NCBI RefSeq assembly: GCF_001051995.2
Contig: NZ_CP014646.1
Location: 1 to 64,000 of the forward strand
Direction: 5' to 3'
Length of the DNA stretch: 64,000 bases
DNA from: Thauera humireducens
GTDB taxonomy: Bacteria; Pseudomonadota; Gammaproteobacteria; Burkholderiales; Rhodocyclaceae
Positions 23,690 to 32,450 of the stretch are shown here, one piece after another; position 1 is the stretch's first letter, and each line of letters starts with the position of its first letter. The position numbers were made by a program, and so were the translations under genes. Below the pieces are notes generated by a model. The model saw nothing but the letters and a program-made list of their open reading frames with translations, was not told the DNA's origin and did not search any database.

Positions 23690-25546
23690 ATGGATCTTCA
23701 AACAATCACCTACCTGGTGGTCGGCGCGTCCTTCGCGCTGTACATCGGCATCGCCATCTGGGCGCGTGCCGGCAGCACCAGCGAGTTCTATGCCGCGGGC
23801 GGCAGCGTCCACCCGATCACCAACGGCATGGCCACCGCAGCGGACTGGATGTCCGCTGCATCCTTCATCTCCATGGCGGGCCTCATCGCCAACATGGGTT
23901 ACGGCGGCGGCCTGTTCCTGATGGGCTGGACCGGCGGCTACGTTCTGCTGGCGATGCTGCTGGCCCCGTACCTGCGCAAGTTCGGCAAGTTCACCGTGCC
24001 GCAGTTCATCGGCGACCGCTTCTATTCGAAGACGGCCTCCACGGTGGCGGTGGTCTGCCTGCTGACCGCATCGCTGACCTACATCATCGGCCAGATGACC
24101 GGCGTCGGCGTGGCGTTCTCGCGCTTCCTCGGCGTGTCGAGCGACACCGGTATCTACATCGGTATGGCGATCGTGTTCATGTACGCGGTGTTCGGCGGCA
24201 TGAAGGGCATCACCTACACCCAGGTTGCGCAGTACATCGTGCTGATCGCCGCCTACCTGGTGCCGGCCTTCTTCATCTCGCTGCAGCTCACCGGCAACCC
24301 GCTGCCGCAGCTGGGTCTGGGTTCCAACATGATTGGCACCGACGCCTCGCTGCTGAGCAAGCTCGACCTGGTGGTCAAGGACCTGGGCTTCGACCAGTAC
24401 ACCACCTCGCTGCCGGGCAGCACGCTCAACTACTTCGTCTACACCATGTCGTTGATGATCGGTACCGCGGGCCTGCCGCACGTCATCATGCGATTCTTCA
24501 CCGTGCCGACGGTGAAGGATGCGCGTAGCTCGGCGGGTTGGGCACTGGTCTTCATCGCCCTGCTGTACACCACGGCCCCGGCCGTTGGTGCCATGGCCAA
24601 GCTGAATCTGCACGCCACGGTCAACAACGCGGTCGGTCTTGAGACCACAGCTTCTGGCAACCTTGTCGTCAACCCGGAGAAGGTCAAGGCCAACGCTGAC
24701 CTTTACGCACCTGAAGCCAGCCTGACGTACGAGCAGCGCCCGGAGTGGATGAAGCGCTGGGAAAAGACCGGCCTGCTGAAGTTCGAGGACAAGAACGGCG
24801 ACGGCCGCATCCAGTACTACAACGACAAGACCAAGAACGCCGATGCCAAGGCCAAGGCCGACGCGGCAGGCTGGAAGGGCAACGAGCTGACGGTGAACGC
24901 CGACATCATGGTGATGGCGAACCCCGAAATCGCGCTGCTGCCCAACTGGGTGATCGCGCTGGTTGCTGCGGGTGGTCTGGCTGCCGCGCTGTCGACGGCT
25001 GCCGGCCTGCTGATGGCGATCTCGTCGGCGGTGTCGCATGACCTGGTGAAGGGCATCTTCAACCCGAACATCAGCGAGAAGAACGAGCTGATGGCAGGCA
25101 AGGTCTCGATGGCCGTGGCGATCGTAATTGCGGGCTGGCTCGGCCTGAACCCGCCGGGCTTCGCGGCCGGTACGGTTGCGCTCGCCTTCGGTATCGCGGC
25201 CTCCTCGCTGTTCCCGGCGATCATGATGGGCATCTTCTCCAAGAAGATGAACAAGGAAGGCGCGATCGCGGGCATGCTGTCCGGCCTGTTCGTGACCCTG
25301 TTCTACGTGTTCGCACACAAGGGCATCTTCTTCGTGAAGGGCACGGAGTTCGTCGATCTGATCGGCGGTCCGAACAGCTTCTTCGGCATCACGCCGGAGG
25401 CTTTCGGTGCGGTCGGTGCCGTGGTCAACTTCATCATCGCCTTCGTTGTCGACAAGGTCACGAAGGAGCCGCCGGAGCATATCCAGCACATGGTCGAAGC
25501 CGTGCGCATCCCGCGCGGCTCGAAGGCTGTGGAAGGCGCCCACTGA
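23690..25546 (+). CDS. Sodium:solute symporter, VC_2705 subfamily (ActP-like)
   Basis: A 618-residue secondary transporter of the SSS family with about 13 membrane helices. GLIANMGYGGGLFLMGWTGG and FPAIMMGIFSKKMNKEG are family features. Relatives carry acetate or other monocarboxylates; the substrate here is not known. A hydrophilic insertion (about 320-405) between helices contains an EF-hand-like loop DKNGDGRIQYYN (residues 367-378) followed by a Lys/Ala-rich stretch. Forms an operon with the DUF4212 small subunit. Confidence 0.9.
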   Translation: MDLQTITYLVVGASFALYIGIAIWARAGSTSEFYAAGGSVHPITNGMATAADWMSAASFISMAGLIANMGYGGGLFLMGWTGGYVLLAMLLAPYLRKFGKFTVPQFIGDRFYSKTASTVAVVCLLTASLTYIIGQMTGVGVAFSRFLGVSSDTGIYIGMAIVFMYAVFGGMKGITYTQVAQYIVLIAAYLVPAFFISLQLTGNPLPQLGLGSNMIGTDASLLSKLDLVVKDLGFDQYTTSLPGSTLNYFVYTMSLMIGTAGLPHVIMRFFTVPTVKDARSSAGWALVFIALLYTTAPAVGAMAKLNLHATVNNAVGLETTASGNLVVNPEKVKANADLYAPEASLTYEQRPEWMKRWEKTGLLKFEDKNGDGRIQYYNDKTKNADAKAKADAAGWKGNELTVNADIMVMANPEIALLPNWVIALVAAGGLAAALSTAAGLLMAISSAVSHDLVKGIFNPNISEKNELMAGKVSMAVAIVIAGWLGLNPPGFAAGTVALAFGIAASSLFPAIMMGIFSKKMNKEGAIAGMLSGLFVTLFYVFAHKGIFFVKGTEFVDLIGGPNSFFGITPEAFGAVGAVVNFIIAFVVDKVTKEPPEHIQHMVEAVRIPRGSKAVEGAH

Positions 25547-25565
25547 TCCGGGCATGCAGTAAGTG

Positions 25566-25632
25566 CGGTACGGCACCCCCGGGCGCCGTACCGAAGAAGG
25601 ACCCCGCTCGCTTCGCTGGCGGGGTCTTTTGT
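25566..25632 (+). terminator. Tandem hairpins, second one an intrinsic terminator
   Basis: CGGTACGGC/GCCGTACCG (25566-25574/25585-25593) is followed by GACCCCGC/GCGGGGTC (25600-25607/25619-25626) and then TTTTGTTTTG. The second is a normal rho-independent terminator for the symporter operon. Confidence 0.87.
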
Positions 25633-25692
25633 TTTGTGGCACCTTGCGCGCCTGCCGCTCGAGCGGTGTTTTGCGCCCCGATGGAGTAGCTC

Positions 25693-26079
25693 ATGGTTTT
25701 CGATGTCAGCGTTGCCCTCAACTGGATCCTCTTCCTCGCCCTGTTCCCGATCGCGTTCTTCTGGCTCAGAAGGGCATGGCGCATCATGGTCAAGCGCGAC
25801 TTTTCCGAGGTGGCGCTCAAGCGCGGCGAATCGCCCCAGAACCCAGCCCGCTATGCGCCCTTTGCCGCCGCGATCAACCTGATCGGGGGCGGGATCGTCG
25901 TGTTCGTGATCTTCGGCATCCTGACGGCCCGCTTCGATTTCGAGACCTGGAGTGCGATCGCCGGATCGACGATCTGGATGAAGTTCATCTTCGACTTCAT
26001 CCTCAGCCGGCAGGCGCATCCGATGGTGCTGAAGAAGCGCAACAAGCAGGAAAACGCCGCGGGGGATGCGGGCAAGTAG
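25693..26079 (+). CDS. Small membrane protein of unknown function
   Basis: A 128-residue protein with hydrophobic segments at about 8-24 and 55-78 and a third weaker one near 90-105. The loop between the first two is basic, and the C terminus is Lys/Asn-rich and soluble. I do not recognise a family. It follows the symporter operon after a terminator, so it probably has its own promoter. The ATG at 25693 follows GGAG weakly. Confidence 0.65.
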   Translation: MVFDVSVALNWILFLALFPIAFFWLRRAWRIMVKRDFSEVALKRGESPQNPARYAPFAAAINLIGGGIVVFVIFGILTARFDFETWSAIAGSTIWMKFIFDFILSRQAHPMVLKKRNKQENAAGDAGK

Positions 26080-26112
26080 GCGCTGGCGCGAGCGTGGTCG
26101 GCGCGAGGCCGG

Positions 26113-26379
26113 TCAGTGGCGCTCGCCCACGCCGTAGCGTTTGTCCAGGCGGTTCATCGTGATCACGTAGACAATGATGATCACGAGGTACACCACCAGC
26201 GCCCCTTGGGCGAAGATGTAGAAACCGAGCGGGAAGCCCAGAAAGGTGACGGCATTAAGCTCGTCCGCGAAGTAGGCGGCGACGAAGGTGACGCCGAACC
26301 ACACCGAGAGGAGCCCGAGAGTCAGCAGCAGGGTACGGCGCCAGTAGGCGCGTTGTGCAGCGGTCAGTGGTGTCGCCAT
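26113..26379 (-). CDS. Orphan DUF4212-like symporter small subunit
   Basis: An 88-residue membrane protein with two helices (about 17-38 and 50-74). The core FLGFPLGFYIFAQGALVVYL parallels LGGYPLGFWFAHQGSIYIF of the small subunit at 23422, and both end in a charged DKRYGVGE/DRQFDVHE tail. No large-subunit gene lies next to it; upstream on the same strand is the EF-G-like gene. It may pair with the symporter at 23690 or with one elsewhere. Confidence 0.75.
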   Translation of the reverse strand: MATPLTAAQRAYWRRTLLLTLGLLSVWFGVTFVAAYFADELNAVTFLGFPLGFYIFAQGALVVYLVIIIVYVITMNRLDKRYGVGERH

Positions 26380-26423
26380 GTCATGGGTGTCCCGTCGGGC
26401 AAGCCGACGGGACCGTCTGTAGT

Positions 26424-28475
26424 TCAGGACGCGCCGTTGCCGTTTTCCCCGTGGGCTCGCACGAGTTGCGCCTGGGTTTCGGCCGGGGCCGGTTCATAGC
26501 CACCGGCGTTGAGCATGAACTCGCTCTCGCCCGCGCAGATCGCCTTCAGCCTGCTTTCGAATCCATCCAGGCTTGCCATCGGTACGCGTGCCGAGATCAG
26601 AGTCCAGCCCGCGGTCGGGCTGTCGGTGCTGGTGAGGCGGCCGCGACGTCCGGCAAGCTCGGCGCTGACGTCGCCGAACAGGGTGTCGGCGACTTTCACC
26701 TGCACATCGAGCAGGGGCTCGAGCACCTGCGGACGGGCCGCCAGCACGGCTTCGACCAAGGCATGGCGCGCAGCGGTGACGAAGGATACCTCGTTCGAGT
26801 CGACCGCGTGATGCTTGCCGTCGGTGACGACCACGCGCAGGTCCTGCAGCGGGAAGCCGGCGAAGGCGCCTTCAGCTAGTGCCTGGCGCACCCCCTTTTC
26901 CACCGCAGGCATGAAGTTGGTCGGAATTGCCCCGCCCTTGACCTCATCGGCCAGTTCGATGCCCGTGCCGCGCTCGAGCGGCTCGACCCGCAGTGCCACC
27001 TCCCCGAACTGGCCGGCGCCGCCGCTCTGCTTCTTGTGGCGGTAGCGTGCCTCGGCAACGATGGTGATCGTCTCGCGGTAGGGGATGCTTGGCGGCGCGG
27101 TGTCGAGTTGCAGGTTCCATCGCGACGACAACTCGTCGAGCACGATCTTCAGGTGCTGCTCGCCAAGGCCGCGTACCACCGTGCGGCGGTTGCGATGGTC
27201 GAAGGTCACTTCGAGGCAGGGGTCCTCCTCGATCAGCCGTGCCAGGGCTTCGGACAGCTTCTGCTCGTCGGCCGGCTTGCGCGTCATCAGCGCCAGACCG
27301 TACACCGGCTGGGGGTAGGGCGTGGGCGCGAGGTGGAAGAAGTCCTCGTCGTGCGAATCGTGCAGCACGGCGTCGCGCATGAGTTCGTCGATGCGTGCCA
27401 CCGCGCACAGGTCGCCCGGTACGGCCAGCGGCGTCTCGACCGCCGTCTTGCCCTGCATGCGCAGCAGGTGCGCCACCTTGAAGGCCTTGCGGCCGTCGCC
27501 GATGAAGAGCTGCGAGTTCGGGGTGACGCTGCCCTGATGGACGCGGAACAGACCCAGCTTGCCGCGGTAGGGGTCGTTGGCGATCTGGAAGACGTGGGCG
27601 ACGACATGGCGATCGGGTGCAAGCGCGACTGCGACCGCTTCGGCCGCCGCGCCTTCGCCCTTCAGGAACGCAGGTGGGTTGCCTTCGGTGGGGTCGGGCG
27701 CGAGCTTGCCGAGGATGTCGAGCAATTCGCGGATGCCGGCGCCGCTGCGCGCGGAGACGAAGCACACCGGTATGAGATGGCCCTCGCGCAGGGCCTGCTC
27801 GAACGGGGCGTGCAGTTGCTCGGGGTCGAGCGATTCCCCCTGTTCGAGATACTTCGCCATCAGGTCCTCGTCCAGTTCGACGATCTGGTCGACGATGGCG
27901 TCGTGCGCTGCGCCGACGCTGGAGAACGCCGTGGTTGCCTCGTTCTGTGGCGCGAAGAAGCAGTCGATGACGCGGCTGCCGTTGGCTGCAGGGAGGTTGA
28001 TCGGCAGGCATTCGCGGCCGAACTCGGCGACGATGGCGTCCATCAGCGAACCGAAGTCCACCCCGTTGGCGTCGATCTTGTTGACTACGATCATGCGGCA
28101 CTTGGCGCCAGCCGCCTGCATCATGCGGCGCGCCACGCTTTCGACCCCGGCAGCGGCGTTGATGACGACGACTGCGGTATCGACCGCGGGCAGTGCGACC
28201 AGCGCGCGACCTGCGAGGTCGGGGAGACCCGGGGTGTCGAGCAGGTTGATCCAGTGGCCGGCCCATTCCAGATGCACCAGGGCCGCGTGCAGCGAGTGGC
28301 CCATCGCCTTTTCCTGCGGGTCGAAGTCCGACACGGTGTCGCCGCGTTCGACGCTGCCCGCGGCGCCAATCTCGCCCGCAGCCGCGAGCAGGGATTCGAC
28401 GAGGGTGGTCTTGCCGCTGCCGGCATGGCCGAACAGTGCCAGGTTGCGGATGTCGTGAACCGAGCTGGGTGTCAT
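26424..28475 (-). CDS. Elongation factor G-like GTPase (second EF-G type)
   Basis: A 683-residue translational GTPase. G-domain motifs: GHAGSGKTTL (G1), DTPGLPDLAG (G3) and NKIDANG (G4). Domains II to V follow, ending with the EF-G C-terminal fold. It is not beside rpsL, rpsG or tuf, so it is probably an auxiliary EF-G paralogue rather than the housekeeping fusA; such paralogues act in ribosome recycling or stress in some bacteria. The ATG at 28475 follows GGGAGG. Confidence 0.85.
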   Translation of the reverse strand: MTPSSVHDIRNLALFGHAGSGKTTLVESLLAAAGEIGAAGSVERGDTVSDFDPQEKAMGHSLHAALVHLEWAGHWINLLDTPGLPDLAGRALVALPAVDTAVVVINAAAGVESVARRMMQAAGAKCRMIVVNKIDANGVDFGSLMDAIVAEFGRECLPINLPAANGSRVIDCFFAPQNEATTAFSSVGAAHDAIVDQIVELDEDLMAKYLEQGESLDPEQLHAPFEQALREGHLIPVCFVSARSGAGIRELLDILGKLAPDPTEGNPPAFLKGEGAAAEAVAVALAPDRHVVAHVFQIANDPYRGKLGLFRVHQGSVTPNSQLFIGDGRKAFKVAHLLRMQGKTAVETPLAVPGDLCAVARIDELMRDAVLHDSHDEDFFHLAPTPYPQPVYGLALMTRKPADEQKLSEALARLIEEDPCLEVTFDHRNRRTVVRGLGEQHLKIVLDELSSRWNLQLDTAPPSIPYRETITIVAEARYRHKKQSGGAGQFGEVALRVEPLERGTGIELADEVKGGAIPTNFMPAVEKGVRQALAEGAFAGFPLQDLRVVVTDGKHHAVDSNEVSFVTAARHALVEAVLAARPQVLEPLLDVQVKVADTLFGDVSAELAGRRGRLTSTDSPTAGWTLISARVPMASLDGFESRLKAICAGESEFMLNAGGYEPAPAETQAQLVRAHGENGNGAS

Positions 28476-28576
28476 CTTGCGCCTCCCGTCTTGTGGAATG
28501 GGCTCAAGTTTCCGCCTGCTGCGCCCGCATGGCAATGCGGCAGATCAACTCGATCGCGCCTGTGCCGCCGGGGCGC

Positions 28577-30202
28577 TCAGGCGCTGCGCAGGCGGGCGAT
28601 GCGGGTCAGCAGGATCGCAGCCAGCGGGAGCAGCAGGCCGAGCAGGGTCACCGTGAGCAGCAGTGCGCCGAGTTCGCTGTAGTCCGCGGGCGTGGTGATC
28701 GCCCCGGTGGCGGCATCCTTGATCTCGCGCGCGACCGTGTAGAGCTGGTTCAGGTACTTGGTGCCGAGCTGCGAAGCCGACAGCGCGAGGTTGGTGAAGG
28801 ACGCCATCACGGCGAAGAAGGTCGCCTTGAGATGGGGTGGCGCGGAGTTGGCGATCCAGGCCAGCATCGGCACCATCGACACCTGGCCGAGCGGGGATTC
28901 GAGCGCAGTGTTGGCGATGGCGATGAAGCGTGCATCGACCACGCCGCCGGTGTACGCGGCCGTCCATTCGTGCAGGCCGTGGAACATGCCGAGGATGGGC
29001 AGCGACAGCAGCGTCGAGGCGATGGTGAGGAAGATCACGATGTCGGCGATCGACTTCTCGGCCATGAAGCGGCGGAACAGGAACAGGCCGGCCAGCGTCA
29101 GCGTGCTGGTGATGAGATCCAGCCGCGACAGGAAGCTCTGGTCGAAGCCGAGCTCGTCGATCATCCACCAGCTCGCGCCGGCACCCGGACCGGGCAGGGC
29201 GCGGAAGGCGAAGATGATGATGACGGTGCCGAGCAGGGTGCGCGCGGCCTCGGGTGAAAGCTCGCGCAGCAGGCGGCTGATCATGAAGCCGATGATCGCG
29301 AACGAGGCCGCGAAGATGACTTCCTGCCCGTATGTGAAGCCGGACAGGCCGATGCCGATCGTCAGCGCCACGAACACCGCGCTGCCGCCGAGGATCCACC
29401 AGTTGGGCGGCGTCTTCTCGTCCGGTGCGTGCAACAGGCGATCGATTTCGGCGTGGCTGCGCCCGAGGTCGGCGAGCCGCTTTGCCTCCCGCCGCTTGAG
29501 GAAGCCGGCGAGCAGTACGCCGCTGACCGACAGCAGCGGGATGACCAGCGCAAGCTCGTAGATCCGCAGGTAGATCGCAATCTTGTCCGCCTCGGGCAGG
29601 GTCTCGGAGCCCTGGAACATGGCCACGTTGGCCAGCGAAACCAGCACCGTGCCGCCGATGATGGCGACGCGGCCGAGCATTTGCATGGTGGTGTGCATCA
29701 GGCGGATGGCCTCGGGCGGGATCGGTTCGCCGCGCACGTCGAGCCGCGGCACCGCTTCCACCGTCATGGCGTCGGCCACCGCGTCCTGCATGACGTAGCC
29801 GACCGGCGACAGCAGCACCGACAGCACGAACCAGGCTTCGATCGGCATCACCGCGCGCATTGCGTCCGGGCTGCCGATGAGGCCGATCATGATCAGCAGG
29901 CCGGCGGCGATCAGCGAAGCGCCGAGATAGACCAGCCCCGCCTTGTACCGCCACATCAGGTCCACCAGATGGCCGATCGGCATCTTCAGCGCCCACGGAA
30001 TGCCGGCCCAGAAGCCGAGCGCGGCGAGGAAAGCCGCGGACAGGCCGAGGTAGTCCTTGACGAAGAAGGTGCCGACGATGCCGGTCAGCCCCGATACGCC
30101 CGCTGCGCAATACACCATCAGCGGCGGCAGGTAGGACAGCCGCATCTCGCGGCCGAGTTCGAGGATGTTGCGGTCGATCCAGCGGTGAAGGGCAGTCAGC
30201 AC
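28577..30202 (-). CDS. MFS transporter, BT1/folate-biopterin-like
   Basis: A 541-residue membrane protein with about 12 helices. GFWAGIPWALKMPIGHLVDLMWRYK near residues 63-87 resembles the BT1 (folate-biopterin transporter) branch of the MFS, and there is a large loop of about 60 residues between helices 6 and 7. The substrate cannot be read from sequence. The start is GTG at 30202 behind a GAGG. Not obviously linked to either neighbour. Confidence 0.7.
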   Translation of the reverse strand: MLTALHRWIDRNILELGREMRLSYLPPLMVYCAAGVSGLTGIVGTFFVKDYLGLSAAFLAALGFWAGIPWALKMPIGHLVDLMWRYKAGLVYLGASLIAAGLLIMIGLIGSPDAMRAVMPIEAWFVLSVLLSPVGYVMQDAVADAMTVEAVPRLDVRGEPIPPEAIRLMHTTMQMLGRVAIIGGTVLVSLANVAMFQGSETLPEADKIAIYLRIYELALVIPLLSVSGVLLAGFLKRREAKRLADLGRSHAEIDRLLHAPDEKTPPNWWILGGSAVFVALTIGIGLSGFTYGQEVIFAASFAIIGFMISRLLRELSPEAARTLLGTVIIIFAFRALPGPGAGASWWMIDELGFDQSFLSRLDLITSTLTLAGLFLFRRFMAEKSIADIVIFLTIASTLLSLPILGMFHGLHEWTAAYTGGVVDARFIAIANTALESPLGQVSMVPMLAWIANSAPPHLKATFFAVMASFTNLALSASQLGTKYLNQLYTVAREIKDAATGAITTPADYSELGALLLTVTLLGLLLPLAAILLTRIARLRSA

Positions 30203-30263
30203 GCGTGCGTCCTCGGCATCGTTGGGTTGCGGGCCCGGCTGGCCGCTGCGGCCGAGCGGGCGC

Positions 30264-30998
30264 TCAGTGGCCGAACAGGCGCTCGAGCCAGGGCATGATC
30301 CATGGCAGGGACAGCGCGGTGAGCAGTCCGTTCAGCCCCATCGCCAGGGCCGCAAAGGCCCCGGCCTGCTCGCTGACCTGGAAGGCGCGCGCCGTGCCGA
30401 TGCCGTGGGAGGCCAGGCCGATGGCGAAGCCGCGGATGGCATGGTCGCCGATGCGCAGCCAGCGGTACAGGTAGGGCGCACCGATGGCGCCGAGCACGCC
30501 GGTCAGCATCACCAGGGCGGCGGCCAGCGCCGGCAGGCCGCCGAGCGGTTCGGCCACGGCCATTGCGATCGGCATGGTAACGCTCTTGGGCGCGAGCGAC
30601 ATCAGCGACGGATGGCTGGCGCCGAGCAGCGCGCCGATGCCATAGGCCGACAGCGCCGCGGTCAGCGAGCCCACAAGCAGGGCGATCATCAGCGGGCCCG
30701 CCATCGCCTTGAGCTTGGGCCACTGCGCATAGAGCGGGATCGCCAGAGCCACCGTTGCCGGGCCGAGCAGGAAATGCACGAACTGTGCACCATCGAAGTA
30801 GGTGCGATAGTCCATGTCGCCCAGCGCGAGCACGGTTGCCACCATGGCAATGGCCAGCATCACCGGGTTGGCGAGCGGATGGAAGCCGGCGCGCTTGTAC
30901 AGCCAGAACGCCGCCTGGTAGGCCACCAGCGTCAGCGTCAGGCCAAGCAGTGGCGAGGTCGACAGGTAGACCCAGAGCTCCGTCAGGCGTGGGGTCAT
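30264..30998 (-). CDS. lrgB: LrgB/CidB-family membrane protein
   Basis: A 244-residue protein with six or more helices and the LrgB core LAPKSVTMPIAMAVAEPLGG and SHGIGTARAFQ. In Gram-positives LrgAB modulates murein hydrolase activity and pyruvate uptake; in proteobacteria related pairs transport small organic acids such as glycolate or pyruvate. The ATG overlaps the stop of lrgA (ATGA), so the pair is translationally coupled. Confidence 0.9.
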   Translation of the reverse strand: MTPRLTELWVYLSTSPLLGLTLTLVAYQAAFWLYKRAGFHPLANPVMLAIAMVATVLALGDMDYRTYFDGAQFVHFLLGPATVALAIPLYAQWPKLKAMAGPLMIALLVGSLTAALSAYGIGALLGASHPSLMSLAPKSVTMPIAMAVAEPLGGLPALAAALVMLTGVLGAIGAPYLYRWLRIGDHAIRGFAIGLASHGIGTARAFQVSEQAGAFAALAMGLNGLLTALSLPWIMPWLERLFGH

Positions 30999-31357
30999 GA
31001 CCGGGCCTCTTCGCGGGGCCTGCGTCGTTTGACCAGTGCATTGAGCACCAGCGCGGTGACGACGATGGCGAGGAAGGTGCTGCCTAAGAGCGCAGCGGCC
31101 AGTGGCAGCCATTCGGCCGCGATCAGTTCGCCGTACAGCACGATGCCGGTGCCGGCAGGAATGAACAGCAAGGACAGGTGCTGCAGCAGGTTGCCGGCGG
31201 TCTGGCGCAGGTTGTCGCTCGGCCCGCCGCGCAGCAGCAGGGCGAGGAACAGCAGCGCCATGCCGATCACCGGGCCGGGCACCGGCAGGCCAAGCCCGCG
31301 TGCGATGACTTCGCCAGCGAGCTGGAACACGAGCAGCAGGGTCAGGGCAGCGATCAT
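30995..31357 (-). CDS. lrgA: LrgA/CidA-family holin-like protein
   Basis: A 120-residue protein with four predicted helices and the family signature GLPVPGPVIGMALLFLALLL. It resembles phage holins in size and topology and works with LrgB. First gene of the pair. Confidence 0.9.
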   Translation of the reverse strand: MIAALTLLLVFQLAGEVIARGLGLPVPGPVIGMALLFLALLLRGGPSDNLRQTAGNLLQHLSLLFIPAGTGIVLYGELIAAEWLPLAAALLGSTFLAIVVTALVLNALVKRRRPREEARS

Positions 31358-31399
31358 GGCATCAGCGAGGTAACGAGGAGGGGCGCAGCTTAACAGGGC

Positions 31400-32341
31400 T
31401 CAGGCCGGCAGCAGCACATGGCCGGCAGTGCGCAGCGCGATGCCGACGATCGCACCCAGTGCGGCGGGTTTCCACACCGTCGCCACCCGCGGCCCGGCGG
31501 AAATCAGCACGGCCACACCCGCGACATCCAGCGGGTGGATCAGGAAGCCGGCGCTGGCGTTGAGCGTGCTCACGCTGGTGACGCCGGATTTCAGCATCTC
31601 GTCCATCACCCCCATCATCGCGGTGCCGCCCGCGATGCACTTGGTCAGGGTCAGCAGGATCAGTGCGGGATCGATGCCGAGGAAATTCAGCAGCGGCGTC
31701 AGCGCGCCGGTCAGGGCGTCGATGCTGCCGGTTGCGCGCAGCGCCATCACCGCCACGAGCGCGAGCACCAGCATCGGGATCGCGCCGACGGAGATCTTGA
31801 AAGCCTCGGCGCCCGCACGGTTGATCACGTCGAGCACGCCCTTGGGATCTTCGGCGACGCGGTGGTGCAGGGTTTCGTCGAGCCGGGCCTCGGCGGCCGA
31901 CAGGTGCCGACCGAAACCGTGGTAGGTCACCGCCGCCGCAGCGATGCCGCCGACAAGTGACAGCAGCAGCACCGGGCCGAAGGACAGGCCCATTGCCGCC
32001 ATCGGAAAGGTGACGTTGGCCTGCGCCATCGCCATCACCATTGCCAGCGTGGCGGCGAGGTGGCGGTCGGAGGCGCCGCGGCTCTCCATCATCGTCAGCG
32101 TCGCCATTGGCGCGGCGAAGCTGACGAAGTTGATCTGCAGCGCGGCAAAGACGCCCAGTCCGGTCAGGCCTGCCGGGCGCAGCAGCGGGGCGAGGCGGGC
32201 AACGACCCAGTCGAGCACGCCGCGCGCCTCGAGCATGCGCATCAGCGACAGCATGACCACCATGATCGGCAGCAGCACGAATAGCGAGAGCTCCACGGCG
32301 GAGCGGCCGGCCTGGAGAATGATCTGGGTCAGGAGGTCCAT
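31400..32341 (-). CDS. Nucleoside-recognition (Gate) domain membrane protein
   Basis: A 313-residue integral membrane protein with two Gate repeats: GLGVFAALQINFVSFAAP in the first half and AGGTAMMGVMDEMLKSG in the second. The family includes SpmA/SpmB and YjiH-like proteins, mostly uncharacterised transporters. It precedes lrgAB by 42 bp on the same strand and may be in the same transcript. Confidence 0.8.
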   Translation of the reverse strand: MDLLTQIILQAGRSAVELSLFVLLPIMVVMLSLMRMLEARGVLDWVVARLAPLLRPAGLTGLGVFAALQINFVSFAAPMATLTMMESRGASDRHLAATLAMVMAMAQANVTFPMAAMGLSFGPVLLLSLVGGIAAAAVTYHGFGRHLSAAEARLDETLHHRVAEDPKGVLDVINRAGAEAFKISVGAIPMLVLALVAVMALRATGSIDALTGALTPLLNFLGIDPALILLTLTKCIAGGTAMMGVMDEMLKSGVTSVSTLNASAGFLIHPLDVAGVAVLISAGPRVATVWKPAALGAIVGIALRTAGHVLLPA

Positions 32342-32450
32342 GGTGCGGGGGCGGTGTGCGTCGTGCTGCGCTGCAGTATCGGGCGTTCGATGATACGGGC
32401 TGCGTGCGTCATGGTCGACGTGGCGGGTCGAGGCGGTCCGCGCTGAGGGC

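Noticed and set aside
23603..25642. 679-codon minus-strand frame opposite the symporter
   Set aside because: It mirrors codon-position bias of the symporter gene, is His/Arg/Asp-rich and lacks any recognisable fold or start signal.
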